The notes: generated from the letters alone by a model not told the origin. Counted from the stretch's first letter, positions 42,353-54,080 are shown. The stretch: 64,000 nucleotides of DNA from Zymoseptoria tritici IPO323 (GCF_000219625.1 NC_018218.1:4774001-4838000), one strand, 5' to 3'. Numbers and translations are program-made.

Positions 42353-44280
42353 ATGACGGGCAGACGAGGAGGAAATCGCAATATTCGTGGGCCGCAGAGT
42401 GCCTTGACGGACTTTCTTGCTGTTCGTCCTCATCGCAATGTGATAGGAGTGGATCTCACTGACTTTTCCAGGCCAACAACATCTCTGCCGCCCAGATCCG
42501 AGACGACTACGAGAGACGCCGACGCGAGGCCGATCAAGATGAGAATGCAGGAGAAGGAGCCGCAGCCGACCCGGCGAACATCGACGAAGCGGTGGCATTA
42601 GCCGTCGCAGCTGAAGTCGCAGACGAGGTGGAGAAGGCCGAGAAGACGAAGAAGAGGAAACGCAATGAAAAGGAGGCTATTGAGAAGATCAAGAAGGCGA
42701 AAGCTTCGGCGTCCGAGAAGGGCAAGGGGAATAAAAAGAAGGACGATGACGACTCAATGGACTCCGACGCCGACTACGACGATGCCATCACATACAAGAA
42801 AGCACGGCCTGCACCGGGACAATTCGAGCACTGCGAGCTGTGCAACAAGCGCTTCACGGTCACGCCCTATAGCAAGGAAGGACCAGATGGAGGGCTGTTG
42901 TGCGCTCCATGTGGGAAAGCACAGACGAAGGATTTGAAGGCTGAGAAAAAGGTGGCTACGAAACCTGTGGGTCGCAAGAGACGGAAGATGGAGAGTGATC
43001 GGTTGGATGGTATTGCTTCTGGCGGCGCGAAGTCGTTACAGCAACTTTGCATCTCGAAGGTTGCGGAAAGCCATGAGGATATTGAAGAGCTGGGAGAGCT
43101 GCCACAATCTTTGCTGCAGCGGTTGGGAGAGATCTTCTCAAAGAAGCGTGTGCTGAAGCCGAAGAATCTGCCGCTGTTCCTGCGACCGGATCTGGACTCT
43201 GTCATTGTACATGACGCAGCATACCTGGAGGTGGAGAACTACAACCAGATCTTCGCGACGGTTCCAAATGTTGAAAAGCTGGTGCTCGGAAACTGCTGTC
43301 AGATGAAGGATGAGTCAATCGACTACATGCTGGAGAGGTGCCACAATCTGAAGCATCTTCAACTCTACGCTGCGAACCTCGTCACCGACGCAATGTGGAG
43401 ACGTCTGTTTCAAGAGATTGGCGAGAAGCTCGAGGTGGTCAAGCTGTCGTGGCTAGATGCATCATTCGATGATGCCTCCGTTCAGCAGATGGTTGAGAAC
43501 ACGCCAAATCTACTACGACTCAAGCTCAAGCTCTGCCGGCGAATGGGAGAAGACGCTGTCAAGGCCATCTCACAGCTTCCCCAGCTCGAGCATCTGTCTC
43601 TACTAATGAGTAAGGATGTTCCGGTGGAAGTTCTAAACGACATGATCTCAAAGCGTGGTCCTCTCCTTCGCACTCTGTCCCTGGAGAAGTTCATAGACGC
43701 CGACGACACAGTGCTTGCTGCCATCCACGACCACTGCACGCAACTTTCCAAATTACGACTCAGCGAGAACGATACCGCCACGGACGCTGGTTTCGCAGCT
43801 CTCTTCACCAACTGGAACAACCCACCCCTTACCTTCGTCGACTTCAACTCCACCCGTGATATGGATAACAACAACCCCAACGGGCCCGAAGATGCCATCG
43901 GCCTCTCCTCCACCGGCTTCAAAGCCCTCATGTCCCATTCCGGCGAAGCTCTCCGCCACGTCGACATCTCCTCCTGCCGCCACATTGAGCTCTCCGCCTT
44001 CATGGACGTCTTCAACGGCGCGATGACGTATCCTGCGCTGGAGTACATCAACGTCAGCTTCTGCAATCGCATCGACAATAGTGTCATCGCGGGCATCTTC
44101 AAGAGTTGTCCGGCTCTGAAGAAGCTGGTGGCGTTTGGATGTTTCGATGTTCAGGAGATTGTGGTGCCGAGGAAGATTGCCCTGATTGGAGTTCCGAGGG
44201 CGCAGGATGCGATTGAGCAGCATGGAGTCGGGATTGACGTCGAGGAGGCGATTAGTCGGATGGTGGAGGTCGCGGCGTGA
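42353..44280 (+). CDS. RAD7: DNA repair protein Rad7-like (LRR protein)
   Basis: Exons 42353-42421 and 42472-44280 (50-nt intron with GTTCGT donor), 625 aa. In yeast, Rad7 with Rad16 and Abf1 drives global-genome nucleotide excision repair and is part of a cullin ubiquitin ligase. The N-terminus RGPQSALTDFLA-ANNISAAQIRDDYERRR is conserved and is restored only by splicing. A Lys/Glu-rich stretch is followed by a small zinc-binding module C-x2-C...C-x2-C (CELCNKRF...CAPCGK, about residues 143-170). Leucine-rich repeats occupy residues 240-600 (LEKLVLGNCCQMKDESIDYML, LRLKLCRRMGEDAV, LEYINVSFCNRIDNSVI). Size and order match fungal Rad7. Confidence 0.93.
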
Positions 44281-44617
44281 TGGGTGAAGGCTCTTCATGC
44301 GGATTTGCGATGTGGGAAATTATCGGGAGACTTCGAACAGTGAAGTTTCCAGAGCTTTGTATGACTTATGGATGACATGTACTAAATGAAGAAGCAGCCT
44401 TGCCAATGACCTTGCTTTCATGCTAAGTATGTTCTCAATACCAGGACGTAGGATAACCGACCATCGCAGAGTCGCGAACAGCTACGCGGGCTCGTGCACG
44501 ACAAGCACGACAGGGGGACCTGGAAAGGTAACGGTGGCGGGAATCTGACAACGACAGGGACATTTATTGACGTCGCCTGTAGTACTTCGTTTGTTTGTTC
44601 TTTCTTCCCTTTTCCCT

Positions 44618-46009
44618 CTAAGCAGAGAGATCAAGTACAACACGTCCAACAACCTCACCCCTCTCCATCTGCTCAAAGATGCCAGTCAACTCCTCCATCT
44701 TCGCCGTCCGGAAATGCGTCTTGACAATTCCTCGGGCAGCAAAGTCGAGCGTCTCAATAGCTTCCCGACGGTTACCCACCGCCACGCCCACGATCTTCTG
44801 AGCCTTAGCGACCAAGAGGCCAGGGAAAGCACCGGCAATAGCAACAAAGTCGCCCTCGGGAATACCAACGCAGACGAGGGTACCGCCGAACCTGAGGAGG
44901 TTCATGGATCTGGAGAGGTGGAATGGTCGGTCAGCAGAGGATCTCACACCTGATGTACTGAACGCAATCAGGAAACCACTCACGAAGCGTATGCGCCGTT
45001 GGCGGCCGTCAGTACGAGGACTGATTGGGCGCCGAGACCGCCGGTTGCCTTCTTGACTTCCTCCTCGACGTTGCCCTGGGTGTGGTCGATGAAGACTTCG
45101 GCTCCGCACTCGGTCGCGAGCTCCTTTTTGCTACCGTGGTCAATACCAATGACGCGGAGTCCGAGACCCTTGGAGGCGATCTGGCAGGCAAGATGTCCTG
45201 AAAGTATTCACATCAGCCAATGCTCGATGCTTCATTGTTATCCCTCAGCACAAGACTCACCAAGTCCACCACCCGCACCCATAATCGCAACCCAGTCTCC
45301 CGCCTGCGCCGTGCTCTTTCTCAACGCACTGTACACGGTGACACCGGCACACAGCATTGGTGCCGCCATGGCGCTGTCCAGACCATCGGGAATCGGGGTG
45401 ACGTAGTTGGCGGGCGCGAGGGTGTATTGCTGGAAGGTTCCCGGTGTGTAGTATCCGGAGACCTTCTGGTTGAAGCAGACGCCATCGTGGCCGGCGAGAC
45501 AGGCGGGGCAGGTATCGCAGATGCCGCTGATCTGGAAGAGGAGAATATCAGTCTCAAGGAGAGGTTTGTGGAGTTGGGATTGAGAGAAGGTGCTGTACCC
45601 ATTTGATGCCCACGCGCTGTCCGACTTTCACGGCGGAGCCGTCGGTGCCGGGTCCCATCTTGACGATCTTGCCGATGCCTTCGTGGCCACCAACTTGGCC
45701 GGGCTATGGTGGATTAGCTGTGGGTTACAAGGGGATCGTGGGAGATTTTGGTCGTACAGATGTAGGAGCTGGGAGTCCTCTCCAGGCATTGGTCATGACA
45801 CCGAAATCCTGCGATTGGAGTCAGTAAAAGCCCATGTCCTCTTTCAATCAATCATGAGAACTGACCGAATGACAAACGCCAGAATGAGTGAGGTTCACGA
45901 GGACCTCACCTGGGCCTGGCTCCGGCATGTCCAACTCGACGACCTTTGTCGAGACTTTGCCGGGCTCATCGTAGATGACGGCCTTGTACTTCTTAGGGAT
46001 GTCGCCCAT
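44618..46009 (-). CDS. NAD-dependent zinc alcohol dehydrogenase, six exons
   Basis: Medium-chain dehydrogenase of the fungal ADH1/ADH3 type, interconverting ethanol and acetaldehyde. Exons: 46009-45866, 45808-45758, 45703-45599, 45531-45261, 45197-44984, 44909-44618; 358 aa. Catalytic zinc ligands are Cys46 (SGVCHSD) and His72 (GGHEG). The structural zinc site is Cys105, 108, 111 and 119 (CDTCPACLAGHDGVC). The Rossmann GAGGGLGH is followed by VIGIDHGSKK, whose Asp indicates NAD rather than NADP. No mitochondrial presequence is present (MGDIPKKYKAVIYDEPG), so it is cytosolic. Introns of 54-74 nt are unusually numerous. The 5' flank is shared with the ACT-domain gene. Confidence 0.95.
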
Positions 46010-46634
46010 GATGTCTGCTGTTATATAGCGAGGTCGGTTTGTTGATTGAGCGGTAAAGATACGAGAGGAAGCTGTAATAAAAGTGCTGAACTTGTCCTTT
46101 CTGTCGTCGATAGAAGTGGGAGCTCACGGGATCCCGCGAACGTATACCGGGCATGATGCATATTATACATCCCTGTGGGCCTTCCTTCAAGAAGCCAACC
46201 TCGGCGAGCCTGTCCTACGGCATATGGCTCCACACAAACCAATGTCATATGAATGCGGGGGCGCGGGGCGCGGGGGTGTATGGTGGCGTCCTGGTCGTTG
46301 CTAGGGTGGGTGCGGCTTGGACGTCTGAACACCGGTGGTAGGCCGTGTGCCACGACATAGTGAATTCATTCATCAATCAAGGTGTGAAAACTAGCAGCGA
46401 ACAAGAAAGTGCGACCGCCGTCAGTTCGAGGAAGCTCAACCCGAAGACTGCATACCTTACTGCATGCGAGCCACGTGTTGACGGGCAAGATCAAGCCTCA
46501 GCTTCCATTTGGCTTCCATCACTCCACGCTCGGAACTGCCGAATCGAATTGAACGACAGGGACCACAAGACAGCGACAGGGATCCGAAGTATATCATCGA
46601 GATTTACCCGCGTGACAACTTTGAGACACGGCAC
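46010..46634. other. divergent promoter region ADH / ACT-domain gene
   Basis: About 0.6 kb. It contains a G-rich run GGGGGCGCGGGGCGCGGGGG at about 46257. No other structure was identified. Confidence 0.5.
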
Positions 46635-47099
46635 ATGGCTTCTCCAACAACAACAACACCTCCCGCCAGCAGCGGCGGTGGAGGCACCAATCTGGACGAC
46701 CTCATCAAAACCATGAATCCGACCCTCGACGCAGAAGAGTACGTCTTCGCGGAGCTCTCACTGGAAGCACCACACTTCGCAGAATTCCTCGGAGCCGTGT
46801 CCAAGGATGTGAAGATGCTGTTTCGCGAGAAGGAGGCCTGGACGATTATTCTGCCAAAGTCTGCCGCGGATAGAGAAGGACTGTATTATACTTTTCCGTG
46901 CCGACAGGTCACGTTGAATGTGCACTCCAGTTTGGAGGCTGTTGGGTTTCTGGCGGCCATCACCACGAGGTTAGCGGAGAAGGTGAATGTTGGCGTCAAT
47001 GCGATCAGTGGATATTATCACGATCATCTGTTTGTGCCGGTGGGAAAGGAGGATGCGGTTATGGAGGAGCTGCTGTCGTTGGCCGCTGAGAAGGCTTGA
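46635..47099 (+). CDS. ACT-domain (DUF2241/ACT_3) protein
   Basis: Single-exon 154-aa protein; ATG at 46635 (MASPTTTTPP). An upstream open frame exists but begins at a non-ATG codon. After a Thr/Gly-rich leader comes LDDLIKTMNPTLDAEEYVFAELS, the typical start of this small family. A small-molecule-binding ACT-like fold follows (LFREKEAWTIILPKSAADREGL...FPCRQVTLNVHSSLEAVGFLAAITTRLAEKVNVGVNAISGYYHDHLFVPVGKEDAVMEEL). Such proteins are widespread in bacteria and fungi. The ligand is not known; amino-acid sensing is a family-level guess. Confidence 0.85.
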   Translation: MASPTTTTPPASSGGGGTNLDDLIKTMNPTLDAEEYVFAELSLEAPHFAEFLGAVSKDVKMLFREKEAWTIILPKSAADREGLYYTFPCRQVTLNVHSSLEAVGFLAAITTRLAEKVNVGVNAISGYYHDHLFVPVGKEDAVMEELLSLAAEKA

Positions 47100-47263
47100 G
47101 TCGTGCTCGGTGCTGGACTAAGGCATAGTAGATGCATGTCACAGATGGAGGTTTTCAACAACTCGAGGGCGATATCGATATAGCTCGTAAATTCATAAGA
47201 GTTACCGCAGCTGTCTATGATGTATCGCTCCTGCCAGACGCCATGCAGCTAAATCACTTAGAT

Positions 47264-48523
47264 CTAATCGCGCTTGCCAAAGACGGCATCGTATTCGTTC
47301 AGCACGAATCGGTATCGCACACCATCGTTGTCGTTGACGGCCGTGACCGCCTTCTTGCAACCCTCCTCGCTGATTGGAATCTTGGTGATCCAGCTCTTGA
47401 TCTGCTGCTTGCTCGCAAGGTCGAACATCGCCAACATTTCTGGACGGTTGCCGATGTGAGAAGCGCCGATGTAGCATCCGTTGCCGGCGAAGTCTTGCGC
47501 CATAAGTTCTGGAAGAGGAGAGTCGCCGAGACCGACGTTGTGGAAGCGGCCCATGACTGCGAGAAATGTTAGCAGACTGGTATGGTGGAGAATGTACCAT
47601 GCAACTACTAACCCTTCATGGTGCCAAAGTAGTCCTTGAGGTTGAACTTGTGCGTGGCATCGGCGCAGTTGAGGATGAAGTCAAAGGTATAAGCGTAAGG
47701 CTTGAACCAGTCCTTCTCGCCGGTCACGATGAACTCCTTAGCGCCCATCTTGAGGGCATCCTCTCGCTTTCCGGGGCTGTGAGACAGAACGTAGACCTCA
47801 GCGCCGAGAGCGACAGCCCAAAGGACGGCGAAGTGGCCTAGACCGCCCATGCCAACGATGGCGACCTTCTTGCCGGGACCTGCACCCAGGCGGACCAGTG
47901 GCGAGTAGACGGTCAGACCGGCGCACAGCATGGGAGCTGCGATCTCGCTCTCGATGTTGTCTGGAATCTTGAAAGTGAAGTACTCGTGAGCACGCATGTG
48001 CGAAGAGTATCCTCCCTGGGAGATCGTGCCGTCAGAGTATGGAGCTCCGTATGTGTCGACCATGCTATTGTCGTCGTCAGCAGACTGCTTCCCAAGTTGT
48101 CCTGCTCACACCACTCACTTGGGGCAGTAGTTCTCCTGATCCGCCTTGCAGTTGCCACAAGTCAAATCGGCCTGGATTTGTGCACCGACACCGACACGGT
48201 CTCCAACCTTGATCGTCTTGACATCTTTTCCGACCTTGATGGCCTTGCCGACGACTTCGTGGCCGACGCAAATTGGGAGTGGGGACTCGCCCCAGCCGCC
48301 GTTGATGGTGTGGACGTCGGAGCCGCCTGCGCAGAGAGGGAAATGTCAGCGTGGATTCTCTCCCGAAGAATTGATGGGAAGTCGTACAAACTCCACAGCA
48401 CTCAATGGCAATGTCAATGTCGCGGTCTTCGAAAGGCTTGAGCTTGAACTCCTCCTTGTGAAACTCCTGCCACTTCTTTTGATCCTTGATCACGAAGCCC
48501 GTTGCGGTCTCTGGGTAAGGCAT
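47264..48523 (-). CDS. NADP-type alcohol dehydrogenase, ADH6/cinnamyl-alcohol-dehydrogenase group
   Basis: Exons 48523-48388, 48326-48119, 48064-47613 and 47556-47264 give 362 aa. Reduces medium-chain and aromatic aldehydes in related enzymes. Catalytic zinc ligands are Cys46 (CGVCGSDVH, completed across intron 1) and His68 (VGHEVVG). The structural zinc cysteines lie in LTCGNCKADQENYCP. NMVDTYGAPYSDGTISQGGYSSHMRAHEYF is the signature of the Adh6/CAD subgroup. Rossmann motif VAIVGMGGLGHFAV is followed by VYVLSHSPGKREDAL, where Ser-His-Ser in place of Asp suggests NADPH. The C-terminus VRYRFVLNEYDAVFGKRD is typical. Introns 54-61 nt. Confidence 0.95.
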
Positions 48524-49450
48524 GATTGCTGTGTATTTGGGTGGTCCTGCTGTAGGTTGAGAGTTTGTGTTGAGGGAAATGAGAGGAAAATGTAAGAGCA
48601 ATGTCAATGACCAGGAACAAAGGGCACGCGCGAAGAAAAGGTAAGCACAGTACTTATACGGCAGCGGTATCTGTCGGGAAAACATTTTGCGAGCAGCAGC
48701 ACAGCAGGTGACCTCATGCCACCGTCAGAGTGCTATCCGCCCCGTCGAGTCCGCATTGCACTGCTTCGACTGGTCACTCCGCGTGGCTTTTTTCGATGGA
48801 ATTTCCAGCGTGTTGACGCGTAACAGCATCGTGTGTTCATCGTCGTGATGATACTCTGGGCACGGGAAGGAATGAGGTTGAAGTATGCTGCTCCATCAAT
48901 GTCTTTTTCCCACTTGATCCTTTATCCGCAGAGCCTCAATGACGATCGGGATCGTCGGGACAATGTTGTCCGGATGTGAGTTGGCGGGGCAGACGTGGCA
49001 TTCGTGTCTTTTCTCGAGTTGTACCGGAGTGACCACTCCGCGGAGCACTGTTGCTTGCACCATTCCGTCACGCTACGGATGGCAGGGCGTCTCGACACCT
49101 TCACAGTGTGCTGCTTTGTCGAGGCCAACTCGTGGAGAGTGTGCGACTCGCAACGTAGAGGGCAACTTAGCCGTGCCTCCCACTCAGGCCTCCCCTCATC
49201 ATGCCCCGCTCTCTCCACGTCTTGGGCCAAGGCATTGGGTACAACCTCGCATTCCCAGATCAGGAATACCGTTCGCGATGCCGTCGGGCTGTGAGCATGT
49301 GATCCATGGGTAAATCGGTACAGTAGGCAGATTCATTACCACTTCGCGCCCTTGTTCTTCCTTCCTGTCGTTCAACACGTTCTGAGACTCCCTCATCTGT
49401 TCATTTCGATCGATCGAGCTCCCACGTTTCCTCACTGTACAGCAGCAAGG
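48524..49450. other. divergent promoter region of two dehydrogenase genes
   Basis: About 0.9 kb separating the ADH6-type and butanediol-dehydrogenase-type genes, which are transcribed apart and could share regulation. No gene is visible and no site could be assigned with confidence. Confidence 0.5.
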
Positions 49451-50668
49451 ATGAGCGGAGGAACCATGAAAGCGGTACGCAATACAGCCTCGTGGTACTT
49501 CTCTCGTTCGAATCGCTAATTGCAGAGGGATGTTGAATAGGTGCGATTTCACGGCAAAGAAGACCTGCGATACGAGGACATTCCCGAACCGAAATGTGGC
49601 CCCGGCCAGGTCAAAGTGAAGCCGGCATGGTGCGGTATGTGCGTTCAAGGGTCGTTGTCGCACGTCCCATAGAGCTGACATCATCCGTGACTAGGAATCT
49701 GCGGCAGTGATCTCCACGAGTACATGGGCGGTCCATCACTCTGTCCGGAAAAGACACCTCATCCCATCACTGGCGAAACCGTCCCGTTGACTTTCGGCCA
49801 CGAATTCGCGGGCGTGATTGAAGAGGTGGGAGAAGGCGTGTCGGACAGATTCAAAGTCGGAAGTCGCGTGGTCGTCGCTCCGATCATCTACGATGGTGAC
49901 TGCGGTGCGTGCGAGGATGGATTGGTCAACTGCTGTTGGAAGAATGGATTCGTGGGACTGAGTGGGTGGGGAGGTGGACTGTCGGAACATTTGGTCGTGC
50001 CGGAATACACACTGTACAACTGTCCGGACAATGTCCCGTTGGATGTCGCAGCGCTGGTGGAACCGCTCGCAGTTGGATGGCATGCTGTTGCCTCGTCTCC
50101 GTTCCAGGAGGGCGATTCGGCGTTGATTCTGGGTGGAGGTCCGATCGGTCTGTCGGTGATCCAAGCGCTACGAGCACGAGGATGTGAGAAGATCATCGTG
50201 TCGGAGATTTCGGGCATGCGGAAACAATTTGCGAAAGACTTTGGCGCGCACTACGTTCTGGACCCGACGAAGGATGATATTGTCAAGAGGTGTTTGGAGC
50301 TGACGAACAACAAGGGAGTGGACGTGACATTTGACGCAGCCGGCGTGCAAGCGGGTCTGGATCAAGCTGTCAACTCGCTGAAAGCGCGAGGGACGCATGT
50401 CAACATTGCCATCTGGGAGAAGCGAGCGACGTTCTGGCCGAATGATCTTGTCTTCAAGGAGAGAAAGTATCTCGGTGTTGCGACATACGTCAAGGCTGAC
50501 TTCCAAGCGGTGATTGATGCGCTGAGTGATGGGAGATTGGACATGGCGCAGAAGATGATCACGAAGCGCATTGAAATGGGTGAGGTGCTGGAGGAGGGAT
50601 TCCTGACGTTGATCAACGACAAGGACAATCAGGTGAAGATTTTGGTGAAGGGGAGTGGTGAAAAGTAG
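49451..50668 (+). CDS. BDH1: (R,R)-butanediol/polyol dehydrogenase-like zinc enzyme
   Basis: Exons 49451-49474, 49541-49634 and 49695-50668 give 363 aa. The first coding exon is 24 nt (MSGGTMKA), and exon 2 begins VRFHGKEDLRYEDIPEP, the usual start of butanediol dehydrogenases. Catalytic zinc residues are Cys42 (CGICGSDLHEYMGGP) and the GHEFAG His. The structural loop is GDCGACEDGLVNCCWKNGFVGLSGWGGGLSEHLVV. LVEPLAVGWHAV and GGGPIGL complete the cofactor side. GGLSEH and NGFVGLSGWGGG are typical of fungal Bdh1-like proteins, which oxidise 2,3-butanediol or acetoin. Sorbitol or xylitol dehydrogenase is the alternative. The first intron is 66 nt. Confidence 0.92.
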
Positions 50669-50699
50669 GAAGGCTACCTAGTAGCTAGAGAATTGAAAC

Positions 50700-50960
50700 G
50701 TTCTCAATGATCTTCCTCGCTAGCAGGCCTGCTGCCACTCTGCGCGTACAGACGAGCCAGGAGATATATCGACCTGTCCTGCTCGCGATACGACATGCCA
50801 ATGTACCTGGACGGTCATGCATATGATCAGGAAGATGTCCCGCTGAGTTACCTGCACGGCTAAGAGGGCATATTCGCAGCTTACCTGGACTGCTAAGAAG
50901 GCGTCCTGCTAACTTACATGCACAACTGTCAACATGTCCTGGTAATTCCAGTGCAGTAGA
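50700..50960. repeat. degenerate tandem-repeat tract, reverse orientation
   Basis: Contains GTCCTGCTAACTTACATGCA, AGCTTACCTGGACTGCTAAG and GAGTTACCTGCACGGCTAAG, spaced at roughly 30-35 bp. These are complements of the motif family at 23.4 kb. Strongly diverged. It starts about 30 bp after the Bdh1-like stop. Confidence 0.6.
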
Positions 50961-52259
50961 CTCGACATCACGTCCGCTATGCACCAAATTCGTGCAGGCC
51001 GGAGTTGTCTGGTTAGCACGTGCTTCACTTCCATCTGATGTGCTCTAGACTTGTTGATCTGTCCAAGTACTGTCTCTCATGCCGTCGATCGGATATGCTG
51101 GTTTCCACCGCCAGATGGTACGGTTTGCATCATCTGGCCTTAGTTCATGTATAGGCGACAATGCAAGTTGGAAGTATGCCAGTGCGGTGTGTCGAGACTC
51201 GCGTGAAGGACGGAGAAACTTGGACAGGTGCAGTGGGGTCCGAGTCGGGGAACATGATGAAACGAACTATTATAGTTCTTCGAATGCATGTGATCGAAGC
51301 CAAGGTACGGTATGGGAGAGTCGGTGACATCAGGGTTGTTGCTTCCGCGGCGGTGAAGTCTCATCGACACATTGAAGGCTTCTGATGATCCTTATGGCAT
51401 CGGGACCACGAAGTTATTGTAATTGCCTCAAAATCTTCTATGTCGTGCTTGCGTCTGCAGTGCATCACAGCCGTCATGATGTCTCGAGGGACTGGTTAGC
51501 TGGAATACAGCGCTCGTGGCTTGTTCGTGGACAATGGTTGACAGCCGTACCACGTTGATCGACCCCGATCGCGCTCCCGATCTCGTGGGGCTCATGCGAC
51601 ATTAGGACTTCCCCAGCCAAGGCATCGCAAGAGCAAGAAGAACCAGATCGCTTCCGTCGTAGTTCCTCACTTCCACAGAGCATATGCACCTGATCGTCTC
51701 AATATCCTGGTCGGCAAGGCTCAAGGATGATGACTGTGGCTTTGGACCCGTGGCGTCGAGCAAAATGTTCCCGGATCTTGTCTTGCACATGGACAGAATC
51801 TGGGCCAGAACCAGGGGAGGAACAGGCCTTTGACATCACCGTCGACCATGAATGTGGCCATGGCTTGTGGCTGTGCGGGAAAAGAAGCTCATGATCCGCG
51901 GTCGTAGGCGAGATGACTGCCGGGATCGACTGCCAACAAATCCATGGTCGCCTTGCTGGGACGGCATTGGATTGGTCGAGTCGTTGGAGTTGGTGTGGCT
52001 TTGCGCCTGAATTTCGGAACAGGGTCGATCGAGTGCACGTCATTGGCGTGAATCTGGTGATCGTGACGACGGCGCAACGGCTGCAGATGCTCAATTTTAA
52101 ATAAATCATTCACGTCCCGTCGCAGCAACACGTCTAGCACACCGACCTTTGTACGACTGTCCGACCTCCTTTGCCTACGGACGACCTTCGTCTTTGTTCT
52201 TCGTCGCTCTTCCTACCACCGAACAACCACACCACTCTCGACATCTCCCTACCGCGGAA
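50961..52259. other. intergenic region, no gene recognised
   Basis: About 1.3 kb leading into the SUR7-like gene. Frames of up to about 136 codons are present on the minus strand without motifs or splice support. The last 150 bp are C/T-rich and look like a promoter and leader. Confidence 0.5.
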
Positions 52260-53232
52260 ATGGGTCTCATCAAGGGAGGCTTCATGCGCGTCACGCAAAC
52301 CTTCATCTACTTCCTCGCATTCCTTTGCTCCGCTGTTGCGCTCGGAATCTACGCCTACTTCTTGTCCGTCCTCGCGGACCGCGACGTTGGCATTCCGGTA
52401 TGTTGGAAGTCCTCCAGACCTCCTGTTCATCTACTAATTTTCTTTCCCAGACGTACGAGAAGGCTGTGATAGGAATCGCTGGCGCTGGTGTCTTGTACAC
52501 TATCATTGCAGTCGTCTTGACTTGCTGCCTCGGAGGTGAGTGTCACTGGGCGATGACTTGTGGTGCGGCAGAACTGACTTTCTCCAAGGCATCACCTTCT
52601 TCGGCTTTCTCGCCGTGCTTTTGGACATTGCCTTTGTCGGTGGATTCATCGCCATCGCTATTCTCACAAGAGACGGCGCGCACTCATGTTCGGGCATTAT
52701 CCGGACTCCCCTCGGCCGCGGCCCAGCAACCAGCGACGGCGCCGGCTTTGACAATGGTGTCCTTGGAAGCCAAGAAAACGAAGTGACCTACGCTGTCAGC
52801 CAAAGGACCGCCTGCCGCCTGAACAAAGCCGTCTTCGCCGTCTCCATCATCGGCGCATTCCTCTTCCTTATCGCCGCCGCTTTCCAGGTCCTCCTCGTCC
52901 GCTCACACAAGAAGGAGAAGCGCTACGGTCCATCTCCAGCCAACAACTACACTTCCGGCTCGGCCAAGCGCAACTTCTGGCAGCGCAAGAAGAAGGAGCC
53001 CGAGATGGCTCGCGACGCTGAAATGGGCACAACCGCAGCGCCCCTTGCCGTCCCACACCACGACAACCGCCCAAGCTACGAGACCGGTACGACTGTCGGC
53101 GGCGGCAACGGCCACTTGACCGCCACCCAGATCGACAAGGTTGTTGGAGCCGACGGCTCACACAGCGGCTACTACACCCAGCCCACTGGCACCGCCGCCA
53201 ACCCATACACCAACACCGCTGCCAACTATTAG
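52260..53232 (+). CDS. SUR7/PalI/MARVEL-type four-helix membrane protein
   Basis: Exons 52260-52397, 52451-52535 and 52589-53232 give 288 aa (two 53-nt introns). Four hydrophobic segments: FIYFLAFLCSAVALGIYAYFL, AVIGIAGAGVLYTIIAVVLTCCLG, FFGFLAVLLDIAFVGGFIAIAIL and AVFAVSIIGAFLFLIAAAFQVLL. An extracellular loop between TM3 and TM4 contains Cys residues (HSCSGII, RTACRLNK). The cytoplasmic tail is basic, then Thr/Gly/Asn-rich. The layout fits fungal MARVEL-like and SUR7/PalI-related proteins of the plasma membrane (eisosome or cortex). Which subfamily is uncertain, and no function is claimed beyond a cortical membrane role. Confidence 0.85.
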
Positions 53233-53474
53233 AGTAAGGAGGATTTACGGGCAGGAGGAAGAGCTTTGGTCTGCAGGGAGACTTACGACATGATGTCAAC
53301 GTATACCCACAATGGAATACCCAGGAACGATGATAGCGCGGCGTTCGGGAATGTTGCCAGCGCACGAGCGTGTTTAAACCAGAATACGTACGGAAGATAT
53401 CCCATTAATTGTAATCAACTTCAAGGCATGCGCTGCTCCACTGGTTGTGAATGCGAATGGCAACGGTGCCTGCG

Positions 53475-54080
53475 CAACTGATTGACCTGTCTCGCTAACT
53501 TGCTTGCACAACGATCTAGCATGTCTTAGTAACTTACATAGTGCACCGATTTCGCATGCTTATTACGGTACATGCACGACTATTCAGCACGTCTTGCTAA
53601 CTTAACTGTACGCTTATTTATGATTCCAACTACGGTACGTGTACGACTATTTAGCACGTCTTGGTAACGTACCTGTACGCCTATTTAGCATGCCTCATCG
53701 TACATGAACCCCTATTTTCCGAACCATTTACAGTACCTGTACGACTACCGAACATGCCTTCCTAACTTAAATGTACGCCTGTTTAGCATACCTGCTATGG
53801 TACGTGTACGACTATTTAGCATGTCTGGTAACTTAGATGTACGCCGGTCTAGCACGTCTAGCTAACTTATCGGAACGACTGTTTGGCATGTCGCATAAGT
53901 TAAATAAACAGCTATATAGCATGTCTTGCCAGCTCACTTTTACGACTATCGAGCAACTCTTGCTAGCTTAATTGTACGACGATTTAGCATGTCTCGATAA
54001 CTTAACTGTACGACTATGTAGCATGTCTGCAAACTTACCTTGGACGACTGTTTAGCATTGTCTGCTAGTCTATCTAGGAC
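53475..54080 (-). repeat. long degenerate minisatellite, ~34-bp unit, reverse orientation
   Basis: About 17 units read on the + strand as CTGTACGACTATTTAGCATG followed by TCTTGCTAACTTA, the complement of the 23.4-kb unit. Well-kept cores are TAGCATGTC, GCTAACTTA and TGTACG. Unit lengths range about 32-38 bp and substitutions are heavy. No open frame runs through. The block lies between the SUR7-like gene and an orphan gene. Confidence 0.88.

Noticed and set aside
44494..44953. Plus-strand frames over the ADH gene
   Set aside because: They cut across exons and introns of a clearly conserved minus-strand gene.
46509..46634. N-terminal extension of the ACT-domain protein
   Set aside because: Begins at TTG; the ATG at 46635 fits the family better.
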